A stretch of DNA of 8,756 nucleotides, taken from NCBI GenBank assembly GCA_036277635.1, contig DASUMP010000105.1, positions 1-8,756 of the forward strand, given 5' to 3'. The DNA comes from DASUMP01 sp036277635. Its GTDB lineage: Bacteria; Actinomycetota; Acidimicrobiia; IMCC26256; PALSA-610. Of this stretch, positions 1 to 6,524 are shown in pieces (positions within the stretch are counted from its first letter, which is position 1; every line of letters begins with the position of its first letter). Made by a program: the position numbers and the translations under genes. The notes under the pieces were generated by a model that was given only the letters and a program-made list of their open reading frames with translations, made no database searches and was not told where the DNA came from.

Positions 1-1072
1 CTTCCAGCATCGCGTCGCGGAACTTGCGGGACCCGTTGGCGTTGGTGCGCTCGCCGATCGCGAGGTACGCGGTGTCCTGGTGGAACGGGACGTGGCTGTA
101 GATCGACGAGCAGCCCGGCTCGAACAGCGGCTCGCGCGCGACGGGCGCGCGGCGGCCGAGGCGCTCGACGACCGTGCGCAGGTGCTCGGGAGTGGTGCCG
201 CAGCAGCCGCCGACGATGTTCAGGCCGAACTCGGTGACGAAGCGCTCGTGCGCGTCGGCGAGCGCGCCGGGGGTGAGGCTGTAGCACGTCTGGCCGTCGA
301 CGACTTCGGGGAGCCCGGCGTTCGGGAGGCACGAGAGGTACGTGCGCGCGTGGCGCGCCAGGTAGCGCAGGTGCTCGGTCATCTCGCCGGGGCCGGTGGC
401 GCAGTTCATCCCGATCACGTCGGGTTGCATCGCCTCCAGCGCGGTGAGCGCGGCACCGATCTCGCTGCCGACCAGCATGCGGCCGGTCGTCTCGACCGTG
501 ACCTGCACCATGATCGGCAGGGTGCGTCCCGCGCGCGCCATCGCCCGCCGCGCTCCGTTGATCGCGGCCTTGGCCTGTAGCAGGTCGTAGACGGTCTCGA
601 CGAGCAGCACGTCGGTGCCGCCGGCGAGCAGCCCGTCGACCTGCGCTTCGTAGCCGTCGCGCAGCTCGGTGTACCGGATGTGACCGAGCGACGGCAGCCG
701 CGTGCCCGGACCGATCGACCCGATGACGAACCGCGGCTGGTCGGTCGTGGCGTAGCCGTGGGCCACCTCGCGCGCGAGCTCGGCGGCGCGCCGGTTCATC
801 TCGAAGGTCTTCTCGGGGATGCCGTACTCGTTGAGGACGAGCGGGAACGATCCGAACGTCGCGGTCTCCACCGCGTCGACACCCGCGGCGAAGTACTCGT
901 CGTGCATCGCCGAGATCAGGTCGGGACGAGTGAGCACGAGGTGTTCGTTGCAACCCTCGAGCGCCTCGCCGCCGAAATCGTCGGGACCGAGATCGTGCCC
1001 TTGCACCCACGTGCCGAACGCGCCGTCGAACACGAGGACGCGGTCACGCAGCACGTCGAGGAACTCGGGCAT
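1..1072 (-). CDS. metH: Cobalamin-dependent methionine synthase, N-terminal part (partial, runs off left edge)
   Basis: The visible 357 codons hold a homocysteine S-methyltransferase barrel and the first residues of the folate (pterin)-binding domain. MetH moves a methyl group from methyltetrahydrofolate through cobalamin to homocysteine, making methionine in the cytoplasm. The barrel starts near residue 12 (VLVFDGAFGTW). The three zinc-thiolate ligands expected for homocysteine binding are C224 in GMNCATGP and C290/C291 in GGCCGTTPEH. Residues 338-349 read IGERTNANGSRK, the conserved entry to the pterin domain of MetH, which separates it from stand-alone MmuM or BHMT enzymes. The cobalamin and activation domains would lie to the left of this window. 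The ATG at 1072 is chosen because the barrel begins right after it; no good Shine-Dalgarno precedes it (see the -10 candidate at 1079-1084). The gene is divergent from pepA. No frameshift is seen. Confidence 0.95.
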   Translation of the reverse strand, partial: MPEFLDVLRDRVLVFDGAFGTWVQGHDLGPDDFGGEALEGCNEHLVLTRPDLISAMHDEYFAAGVDAVETATFGSFPLVLNEYGIPEKTFEMNRRAAELAREVAHGYATTDQPRFVIGSIGPGTRLPSLGHIRYTELRDGYEAQVDGLLAGGTDVLLVETVYDLLQAKAAINGARRAMARAGRTLPIMVQVTVETTGRMLVGSEIGAALTALEAMQPDVIGMNCATGPGEMTEHLRYLARHARTYLSCLPNAGLPEVVDGQTCYSLTPGALADAHERFVTEFGLNIVGGCCGTTPEHLRTVVERLGRRAPVAREPLFEPGCSSIYSHVPFHQDTAYLAIGERTNANGSRKFRDAMLE

Positions 1073-1078
1073 CTGTCC

Positions 1079-1084
1079 AGGCTA
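1079..1084 (-). promoter_or_regulatory. Candidate -10 box for a leaderless metH transcript
   Basis: Read on the minus strand this is TAGCCT, which fits the actinobacterial TANNNT -10 form. It ends 6 nt before the metH ATG, so transcription would start at or next to the A of ATG. No GGAGG-like site precedes that ATG, which agrees with a leaderless message. No clear -35 box is seen. A hexamer match of this kind is common by chance. Confidence 0.35.
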
Positions 1085-1124
1085 CCGGCCATCTGCAGGC
1101 AGCCCCGCAGGGAAAACCGGCCCG

Positions 1125-1130
1125 TAGACT
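1125..1130 (+). promoter_or_regulatory. Candidate -10 box for pepA
   Basis: TAGACT matches TATAAT at four of six positions and would place the start of transcription near 1137, giving a leader of about 29 nt that includes the ribosome site. No convincing -35 hexamer lies 16-19 nt upstream, so this is weak. It lies in the 93-bp gap between the divergent metH and pepA genes. Confidence 0.25.
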
Positions 1131-1152
1131 GCGCATCCTGCCCCCGCCACCC

Positions 1153-1158
1153 GGAGGA
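1153..1158 (+). promoter_or_regulatory. Ribosome binding site that sets the pepA start
   Basis: GGAGGA lies 7 nt before the GTG at 1166. The reading frame stays open upstream to an ATG at 680, but that stretch lies antisense to metH and carries no ribosome site at its start. This motif therefore favours GTG 1166 as the true start. Confidence 0.8.
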
Positions 1159-1165
1159 TCGACGC

Positions 1166-2722
1166 GTGCCCCCGACCTTCACGCTCAGCTCGTCCGCCCC
1201 GACGTCGGTTCGCGCCGATCTGCTCGCGGTGCCCGTGTTCGCAGATCGCGAGCTCGGGCCCGGTGCGCGTGAGGTCGACGACGCGCTCGGCGGTGTGCTC
1301 GTCGAGTTCATGGCCGAGACCGACTTCTCGGCTGCGCGCGGCGAGACGCTCGCGGTGCCGACGGGCGGGCGTCTCGGCGCGAAGGCCGTCGTGTTGGTGG
1401 GCATGGGTGCACGCGACGAGCTCGACCTCGACGCGCTGCGGCGGGCGGGTGCCGGACTCGCGCGCCGATCGGCGCGGGTCACGTCGGTGGCCACCACGTT
1501 GCTCGACGCGATGCCCGCGTCGGTCGACCGTGCCGCCGCCGCGCAAGCGTTCGCCGAGAGCATCGCCCTCGGCGGCTACCAGTTCCTGCGCTACAAGGGT
1601 GAGGCGAAGCCGTCGAAGCTGCGGCGCGTGGTGCTGCTGGGTGGCGGCGGCGCCGACGTGCGCGGCGCGCTGGAGCGCGCGAGCGCCGTGAGCGAGGCGG
1701 TGCTGTGGGCGCGCGACCTCGTGAACGAGCCGTCGCTCGGCAAGTCGCCGGCCGAGGTCGCGACGGCCGCGCGCGCGTTGCTGCGCGGCACCGGCGTCCA
1801 GGTGCAGGTCTGGACCGGCGCGCGCCTCGAGCGCGAACGGCTCGGCGGCGTCGTGGGTGTCGGCCAGGGTTCGAGTCGGCCGCCGTGCCTGCTGCGGCTC
1901 GAGTACGCGCCGGCGCGCGCCAACGGGACGCTCGCGCTCGTCGGCAAGGGCGTCGTGTTCGACTCCGGCGGGCTCTCGATCAAGCCCGCGAACGGCATGG
2001 AGACGATGAAGACCGACATGGGCGGCGCCGCGGCCGTCATCGCCGCGATGTCCGCGATCGCCGCGCTCGGTGTGAAGACGCGCGTCCTCGGGTTCGTGCC
2101 GCTGGTCGAGAACATGCCGAGCGGCACTGCGATCCGTCCCGGCGACGTGCTGCGCTTCCGCAACGGCAAGACCGCAGAGGTCCTGAACACCGACGCGGAG
2201 GGTCGACTGATCCTCGCCGACGGCCTGTCCCTCGCGTCGGAAGCCAAGCCCGATGCGATCGTCGACCTCGCCACGCTGACCGGCGCGTGCATGGTGGCCC
2301 TCGGCGACCGGATCGCCGGCTTGATGGCAAACGACGAGGAGTGGGGCTCGCAGGTGCGCGCGGCTGCCGATCGGGTCGGCGAGCCGGTGTGGCCCCTCCC
2401 GCTCCCGAAGGATTACCGCAAGCTGATCGACTCCGATGTGGCCGACATGAAGAACATCGGAGGCAGCTACGGCGGTGCGATCACCGCCGGCTTGTTCCTG
2501 CAGGAGTTCGTCACCGACGCGCCGTGGGTGCACCTCGACATCGCGGGCCCCGCGCGCGCGTCCTCCGACGACGGCGTGCTCGTGAAGGGCGGCACCGGGT
2601 TCGGCGTGCGAACCCTCGTCGAGCTCGCGCGCTCCTTCGAAGCGCCCGCCCGCCCGCGCTCGGCAACGAAGCGCCGCGCGCCGGCCAAGCGAGCGAAGCC
2701 GCGCGCGCGGAAGCGCTCGTAG
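1166..2722 (+). CDS. pepA: Leucyl aminopeptidase, M17 family (cytosol aminopeptidase PepA)
   Basis: A 518-residue cytoplasmic two-metal exopeptidase that removes N-terminal amino acids from peptides; family members form hexamers. The catalytic domain has every expected residue, with spacing identical to E. coli PepA as I recall it: K261 and D266 in GKGVVFDSGG, K273 in SIKP, D284 in KTDMGG, D343 and E345 in the family signature NTDAEGRL (341-348), and R347. The N-terminal macro-like domain covers roughly residues 15-165. The start is GTG with GGAGGA 7 nt upstream. After the usual family end near residue 492 there is an extra basic tail to 518 rich in K, R, A and P. Some PepA proteins also bind DNA (carAB control and Xer recombination in E. 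coli), so the tail might bind nucleic acid; that is inference. The next gene starts 26 bp downstream and is probably co-transcribed. Confidence 0.96.
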   Translation: MPPTFTLSSSAPTSVRADLLAVPVFADRELGPGAREVDDALGGVLVEFMAETDFSAARGETLAVPTGGRLGAKAVVLVGMGARDELDLDALRRAGAGLARRSARVTSVATTLLDAMPASVDRAAAAQAFAESIALGGYQFLRYKGEAKPSKLRRVVLLGGGGADVRGALERASAVSEAVLWARDLVNEPSLGKSPAEVATAARALLRGTGVQVQVWTGARLERERLGGVVGVGQGSSRPPCLLRLEYAPARANGTLALVGKGVVFDSGGLSIKPANGMETMKTDMGGAAAVIAAMSAIAALGVKTRVLGFVPLVENMPSGTAIRPGDVLRFRNGKTAEVLNTDAEGRLILADGLSLASEAKPDAIVDLATLTGACMVALGDRIAGLMANDEEWGSQVRAAADRVGEPVWPLPLPKDYRKLIDSDVADMKNIGGSYGGAITAGLFLQEFVTDAPWVHLDIAGPARASSDDGVLVKGGTGFGVRTLVELARSFEAPARPRSATKRRAPAKRAKPRARKRS

Positions 2723-2738
2723 TCGTCCACACGGAGTC

Positions 2739-2744
2739 GAGGAG
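2739..2744 (+). promoter_or_regulatory. Ribosome binding site for the cupredoxin/beta-helix gene
   Basis: GAGGAG ends 4 nt before the ATG at 2749. The spacing is a little short but workable. It fixes the start just ahead of a clear lipoprotein signal, and it argues against using the open frame that continues upstream through pepA. Confidence 0.65.
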
Positions 2745-2748
2745 CGGC

Positions 2749-4401
2749 ATGGGAAAGCGCGGCCTGGCGTTCGCGACGGCGTTCATCCTGGTGATCGCCG
2801 CGGCCGCGTGCTCCGACTCCGACGACGGCGAGGCGCTGGTCGACCTGCGGGGTAAAGCCTCCGACGGCGCGTACCCCGAGGTCGAGGTCGAGGCGATCGA
2901 CAACACGTTCCGGGAGCAGAACATCCGGATCGATCCCGGCGTCACGGTCGCGTTCACGAACAACGGCCGCAACGACCACGACGTGCGCCCCGCCGACCCC
3001 GAACAGGACTTCGGGGGCGACTTCGGCGTCGAGCGCAGCGACTTCACACCCGGCGACGAGTACGAGTTCCGGTTCGACGACCCGGGCGTCTACCGGTACT
3101 TCTGCAGCCTCCACGGCTCCTCGACGCGCGGGATGATCGGCAAGGTCGTCGTCGGCGACGTCGATCCCGACTCGGGCGAGCCCGAAGGCCCCGACGGTGG
3201 CGACGCCTCGGGGACGATCTCGGTCCCCGACGACTACCCGACGATCCAGGCCGCGGTCGACGCCGCGTCGCCCGGCAGCCTCGTGCTGATCGAGCCGGGC
3301 ACCTATCGCGAAGCGGTGACGGTCACGACCCCCGACATCGTGATCCGCGGGGTCGATCGCAACGAGACGATCCTCGACGGCGAGTTCGAGCTCGACAACG
3401 GGTTCAAGGTGCTCGCCGACGGCGTCGCGATCGAGAACATCACCGCGCGCAACTTCACCGTGAACGGATTCTTCTGGACCGGGGTCACCGGGTACCGCGG
3501 CTCTTACCTCACGGCGGTGCGCAACGGCGACTACGGCGTGTACGCGTTCGACTCGGTCAAGGGTCAGTTCGACAACTCGTACGGCGCGGGGAGTCCCGAC
3601 GCGGGCTTCTACATCGGGCAGTGCTACCCGTGCGACGCGCTGATCACCGACGTGTACGCCGAGTACAACGGCCTCGGCTACTCGGGCACGAACGCCGGCG
3701 GCAACCTGCTGATCGTGAACTCGGAGTTCAGCAAGAACCGCATCGGGATCTCGCCGAACAGCGGTACGTACGAAGAGGAGTACCCCGAGCGCGAGACGAC
3801 GATCGTCGGCAACATCGTGCGCGCCAACAGCAACCCCGCCACGCCGTCGATCTCGATCGCGCAGACCGCGTTCGGGAACGGCATCCTGCTCGCCGGTGGC
3901 CTCGACAACGTCGTCGAACGCAACGTCGTCCTCGGCCACGACAACCTCGGCATCGGCATCATCCCGCTGCCGGAGAAGGTCCTCGATCCCGACAACCCCG
4001 ACGCCATCGACTTCGAGTCGCGCGGCAATCGCATCGTCGGCAACCTCGTGCGCGACAGCGGGGTCGCCGACTTGTTCGTGGTCACGAACCTCGTCGATCC
4101 GACCGACGGCGGCGAGAACTGCTTCGCCGACAACGAGTTCAGCACGAGCCTGCCTGCCAAGGTGGAGGGCCTGCTCCCCTGCGACGGAACACCGCCGTCG
4201 GGGTTCGAGGCTGCGATCGCGCGCTTCGTCGAGGTGTTCACCGCGGAGTATCCCGCGGGTCTCGACTACACGACCGTGTCGCTCCCGCCGCTCCCGGACC
4301 TCCCGAACATGCCCGACGCGCGCACCGCGCCCGCGGAGCCCGCGACCGACTTCAGGTTCGCGATCGACCTCGACGAGATCGAGCGTCCCGACGTGGGGTG
4401 A
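2749..4401 (+). CDS. Lipoprotein: cupredoxin domain fused to a right-handed parallel beta-helix domain
   Basis: A 550-residue predicted exported lipoprotein. Residues 1-20 are a signal peptide ending in a lipobox (AAAC) with C21 as the lipidated cysteine. Residues about 43-137 form a plastocyanin-like fold with a full type-1 copper ligand set: H77 (NDHDV), C119 and H122 (FCSLHG) and M129 (GMIG). The Cys-to-Met loop is CX2HX6M, longer than plastocyanin's CX2HX4M. An acidic linker (138-153) leads to a beta-helix from about 155. The helix opens with ISVPDDYPTIQAAVDAA and EPGTYRE, typical of NosD or pectate-lyase-like proteins, and its coils run to about 465. It carries a CYPC pair (292-295) and cysteines at 458 and 478. 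The C-terminus is acidic and proline-rich. The copper domain implies electron transfer or copper binding at the membrane surface. NosD proteins help assemble copper centres of N2O reductase, but no nos genes are visible here. The physiological role is unknown. Confidence 0.9.
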   Translation: MGKRGLAFATAFILVIAAAACSDSDDGEALVDLRGKASDGAYPEVEVEAIDNTFREQNIRIDPGVTVAFTNNGRNDHDVRPADPEQDFGGDFGVERSDFTPGDEYEFRFDDPGVYRYFCSLHGSSTRGMIGKVVVGDVDPDSGEPEGPDGGDASGTISVPDDYPTIQAAVDAASPGSLVLIEPGTYREAVTVTTPDIVIRGVDRNETILDGEFELDNGFKVLADGVAIENITARNFTVNGFFWTGVTGYRGSYLTAVRNGDYGVYAFDSVKGQFDNSYGAGSPDAGFYIGQCYPCDALITDVYAEYNGLGYSGTNAGGNLLIVNSEFSKNRIGISPNSGTYEEEYPERETTIVGNIVRANSNPATPSISIAQTAFGNGILLAGGLDNVVERNVVLGHDNLGIGIIPLPEKVLDPDNPDAIDFESRGNRIVGNLVRDSGVADLFVVTNLVDPTDGGENCFADNEFSTSLPAKVEGLLPCDGTPPSGFEAAIARFVEVFTAEYPAGLDYTTVSLPPLPDLPNMPDARTAPAEPATDFRFAIDLDEIERPDVG

Positions 4402-5583
4402 TCAGTGCGTGAGCACGCTGCCGTCGGCGAGGACCGCGTGCGGCAGGCAGTGCTCGTCGTACTCGGCGATCACGATCTCCGCGTTCTCGCCGCACGCCGG
4501 GCACTGCGGATCGCGGCGCACCTTGAACGTGCGGAAGCTCTGCTCCAACGCGTCGTACGCGAGGAGTCGACCGCGCAGCGGGTCACCGAGGTTCAAGATG
4601 AGCTTGATCGCTTCGAGTGCCTGCACCGAGCCGACGATGCCGGGCAGCACACCGAGCACACCCGCCTCCGCGCACGACGGCGCCAGCTCGGGCGGCGGCG
4701 GTTCGGGGAGCAGGCAGCGATAGCACGGGCCGTTGTACGGGTCGAAGACGGTGACCTGACCTTCGAAGCGGAAGATCGAGCCGTGTACGACGGGGATCCG
4801 CTTCAGGAGCGACGCGTCGTTCAGCAAGTAGCGCGTGGGGAAGTTGTCGGTGCCGTCGACGACGACGTCGTAGCCGTCGATGATGTCGAGGATGTTGTCG
4901 GCGCCGAAGCGCACGTCGTAGGTGACGACGTTCACGTCGGGGTTGAGCGCGGTGAGTGTCTTCTTGGCCGAGTCGACCTTGCGGTCGCCGATGCGCTCCA
5001 TGTTGTGGAGGATCTGGCGCTGCAGGTTCGACGCGTCGACCACGTCCATGTCGACGATGCCGAGGGTGCCCACGCCGGCGGCCGCGAGGTAGAGCGCCGC
5101 AGGTGAGCCCAGGCCGCCGGCGCCGAGGAGGAGCACCTTCGCCTCGAGCAGCTGCTGCTGACCGGCTTCACCGACCTCGGGCAGCAGGATGTGGCGGTGG
5201 TAGCGGTTGCGCTGCTCGGGGCTCAGCACCGCGGGCGTGATCCACGGCCGCCCCTCGTTCTTCCACCGGCCGAACCCGCCGCGCATCGACACGACGTCTG
5301 CGTAGCCGAGCTCCTGGAGCGTCTTCGCCGCGAACGCGGAGCGGGTGCCGCCGGCGCAGTAGATGACGACCGGGGCGCTGCGGTCGGGGAGCTTGTTCTC
5401 GATCTGGCTCTCGAGGTGGCCCCGGGGGATGAACGTGGAGCCCGGGATCATGCCCTGCTCGTACTCGTCGAGCTCGCGCACGTCGAGGAACTGTGCGGTG
5501 CCGAGGCGCGCCTCGGCCTCGGCGGGGTCGATCTCGGCGATCTCGGCCTTCGTGGCCGCGAGCAGCTCGCGGAAGCTCGGCAT
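4402..5583 (-). CDS. moeB: Rhodanese-MoeB/ThiF fusion: sulfur-carrier adenylyltransferase/sulfurtransferase
   Basis: A 393-residue cytoplasmic enzyme expected to adenylate, and probably thiolate, the C-terminal glycine of small ubiquitin-like sulfur carriers (MoaD for molybdenum cofactor, or ThiS/CysO types). Residues 1-115 are a rhodanese domain with active-site C76 in the loop CAGGTR. Residues about 120-393 are the E1-like domain. It has the nucleotide loop GAGGLGSP (154-161), D180 at the end of the next strand (IVDMD), the RQILH region (189-193), the zinc cysteines C287/C290 and C361/C364, and the conserved cysteine C304 in APSCAEAGVLG. MOCS3, Uba4 and mycobacterial MoeZ put the rhodanese domain at the C-terminus, so the order is reversed here. 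ATG 5583 is chosen because GAGGAG lies 7 nt upstream; the frame is open to 5673 but that part crosses the likely promoter. The carrier it serves cannot be told from this window. The symbol moeZ would also be reasonable. Confidence 0.92.
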   Translation of the reverse strand: MPSFRELLAATKAEIAEIDPAEAEARLGTAQFLDVRELDEYEQGMIPGSTFIPRGHLESQIENKLPDRSAPVVIYCAGGTRSAFAAKTLQELGYADVVSMRGGFGRWKNEGRPWITPAVLSPEQRNRYHRHILLPEVGEAGQQQLLEAKVLLLGAGGLGSPAALYLAAAGVGTLGIVDMDVVDASNLQRQILHNMERIGDRKVDSAKKTLTALNPDVNVVTYDVRFGADNILDIIDGYDVVVDGTDNFPTRYLLNDASLLKRIPVVHGSIFRFEGQVTVFDPYNGPCYRCLLPEPPPPELAPSCAEAGVLGVLPGIVGSVQALEAIKLILNLGDPLRGRLLAYDALEQSFRTFKVRRDPQCPACGENAEIVIAEYDEHCLPHAVLADGSVLTH

Positions 5584-5590
5584 CACCCAT

Positions 5591-5596
5591 CTCCTC
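5591..5596 (-). promoter_or_regulatory. Ribosome binding site for moeB
   Basis: On the minus strand GAGGAG lies 7 nt before the ATG at 5583. This supports that start over the upstream in-frame codon at 5673. An out-of-frame ATG falls between the site and the start codon. Confidence 0.75.
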
Positions 5597-5624
5597 GGCC
5601 AATCGGCGGTGATCCGGAGTGAAA

Positions 5625-5653
5625 ATCCTACCGCAGCGGTCGGATATTCCCAA
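5625..5653 (-). promoter_or_regulatory. Candidate housekeeping-type promoter of moeB
   Basis: On the minus strand TTGGGA (5653-5648) and TAGGAT (5630-5625) are separated by exactly 17 nt. Each matches its consensus (TTGACA, TATAAT) at four of six positions, and TAGGAT is a common actinobacterial -10 form. Transcription would start near 5618, leaving a leader of about 35 nt with the GAGGAG site. The spacer contains the inverted repeat ACCGC-A-GCGGT (5630-5640), which could be an operator. This suggests moeB is transcribed independently of the sirtuin gene. Confidence 0.5.
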
Positions 5654-5672
5654 CGCCCGCCCCGCCCCCACA

Positions 5673-5725
5673 CCGAGCAAAGGACGAGGACGTCCCGAAT
5701 TTGTCGCTCCGTGTCCCTTGCTCGG
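5673..5725 (-). terminator. Long inverted repeat, probable terminator of the sirtuin gene
   Basis: CCGAGCAAAGGAC (5673-5685) pairs with GTCCCTTGCTCGG (5713-5725): 13 pairs with one exception, which is a G-U wobble in minus-strand RNA. The loop is 27 nt and contains the palindrome GGACGTCC (5688-5695). It begins 33 nt after the sirtuin stop and lies upstream of the moeB promoter. There is no T-run after the stem, so this would be the U-less type often proposed in actinobacteria. A protein-binding site or a dispersed genomic repeat are alternatives. Confidence 0.5.
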
Positions 5726-5758
5726 GGGCTTCGGCGGATTCGGCGCGGAAGGGGCGGG

Positions 5759-6517
5759 TCAGACGAGGTGGGCGAGGGCAGGGAGGATCTCGCCGAGGCG
5801 GTCGCGCACGACGGCGTCGGCGTAGTGGTCGAACGGCGTGGGCTCGGCGTTCATCACCACGAGGCGGGCGCCGTGCGAGAGCGCGATCTCGGGGAGCGCG
5901 GCCGCCGGGTACACGGTGAGTGACGTGCCGATCGCGAGGAACACCTCGGCGCGCTGGGCCATGGCCTGCGCGCGCTCGAGATCGGCGGGGACCAGGTTCT
6001 CGCCGAACGAGATCGTCGCCGACTTCAGGATCCCCCCACACGCGGTGCAGGCCGGATCAGGGTCCCCCGCGCGCACGCGCTCGAGGGTCTCTTCCATCGG
6101 ACCGCGCCAGTCGCACCGCATGCACTTCACCATTCGGACGTTGCCGTGGATCTCGACGATGCGGTCGTCGGCCGTGCCGGCGAGATGGTGCAACCCGTCG
6201 ATGTTCTGGGTCACGAGCGCGTGCAACGCGCCCTTGCGCTCGAGGTCGACGAGCGCTCGGTGGCCGGCATTCGGCTCGGCCTGCCAGACCTCGCTCGTCA
6301 GTCGGTTCTGCCACGCGCGGCGGCGCACCTCGGGGTCGGCGAGATAGTGCGAGAGGGTCGCCATCTTCTCCGCGCCGGGGTTCTTCGTCCACACGCCTTG
6401 CGGCCCGCGGAAGTCGGGGATGCCCGACTCGGTCGAGATGCCCGCGCCCGTGAGCACCGTGACGTAGGTGGCGTCGCGCAGCCACGCGGCGATGTGGTCG
6501 AGATCGGGGTGCGCCAC
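5759..6517 (-). CDS. cobB: Sir2-family NAD-dependent protein deacylase (sirtuin)
   Basis: A 252-residue cytoplasmic sirtuin, which removes acyl groups from lysines while consuming NAD and releasing nicotinamide and O-acyl-ADP-ribose. NAD-binding motifs are GAGISTESGIPDFRG (24-38), QNIDGLH (104-110) and GTSL (197-200). H124 in EIHGN is the catalytic base. The zinc ribbon is C132/C135 and C157/C160. The length is normal for a bacterial single-domain sirtuin. The segment GPQGVW (38-43) recalls the SIRT6/7-like branch. At the place where class III desuccinylases carry Tyr-x-x-Arg I align W69-x-x-R72, so acyl preference cannot be assumed. The start is GTG, with no Shine-Dalgarno but a TANNNT hexamer 7 nt upstream, so it may be leaderless. 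Substrates are unknown; acetyl-CoA synthetase is the classic bacterial target of CobB but is not encoded here. Confidence 0.94.
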   Translation of the reverse strand: MAHPDLDHIAAWLRDATYVTVLTGAGISTESGIPDFRGPQGVWTKNPGAEKMATLSHYLADPEVRRRAWQNRLTSEVWQAEPNAGHRALVDLERKGALHALVTQNIDGLHHLAGTADDRIVEIHGNVRMVKCMRCDWRGPMEETLERVRAGDPDPACTACGGILKSATISFGENLVPADLERAQAMAQRAEVFLAIGTSLTVYPAAALPEIALSHGARLVVMNAEPTPFDHYADAVVRDRLGEILPALAHLV

Positions 6518-6524
6518 CGAGCGG

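Noticed and set aside
680..1165. In-frame upstream extension of pepA to an ATG at 680
   Set aside because: It runs antisense through the conserved metH N-terminus, has no ribosome site, and codes low-complexity sequence unlike any M17 N-terminus. GTG 1166 has GGAGGA 7 nt upstream.
1082..2533. Long minus-strand open frame (about 480 codons) antisense to pepA
   Set aside because: pepA has an intact active site, and the antisense product is Arg/His/Asp-rich without recognisable domains. Long antisense frames are normal in DNA of this base composition.
1705..2748. Open frame of about 1 kb upstream of, and continuous with, the cupredoxin gene
   Set aside because: It overlaps pepA in another frame and its translation is Arg/Ala-rich, as expected of a shadow of GC-rich coding DNA. 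The lipoprotein signal at 2749 marks the true start.
2467..3939. Long minus-strand open frame (about 490 codons) antisense to the cupredoxin/beta-helix gene
   Set aside because: It repeats Val/Asp/Arg-rich patterns mirroring codon bias on the sense strand, and no domain, signal or ribosome site supports it.
5584..5673. N-terminal extension of moeB to 5673
   Set aside because: It would cover the promoter-like hexamers and lacks a ribosome site. ATG 5583 has GAGGAG 7 nt upstream and begins the rhodanese domain properly.
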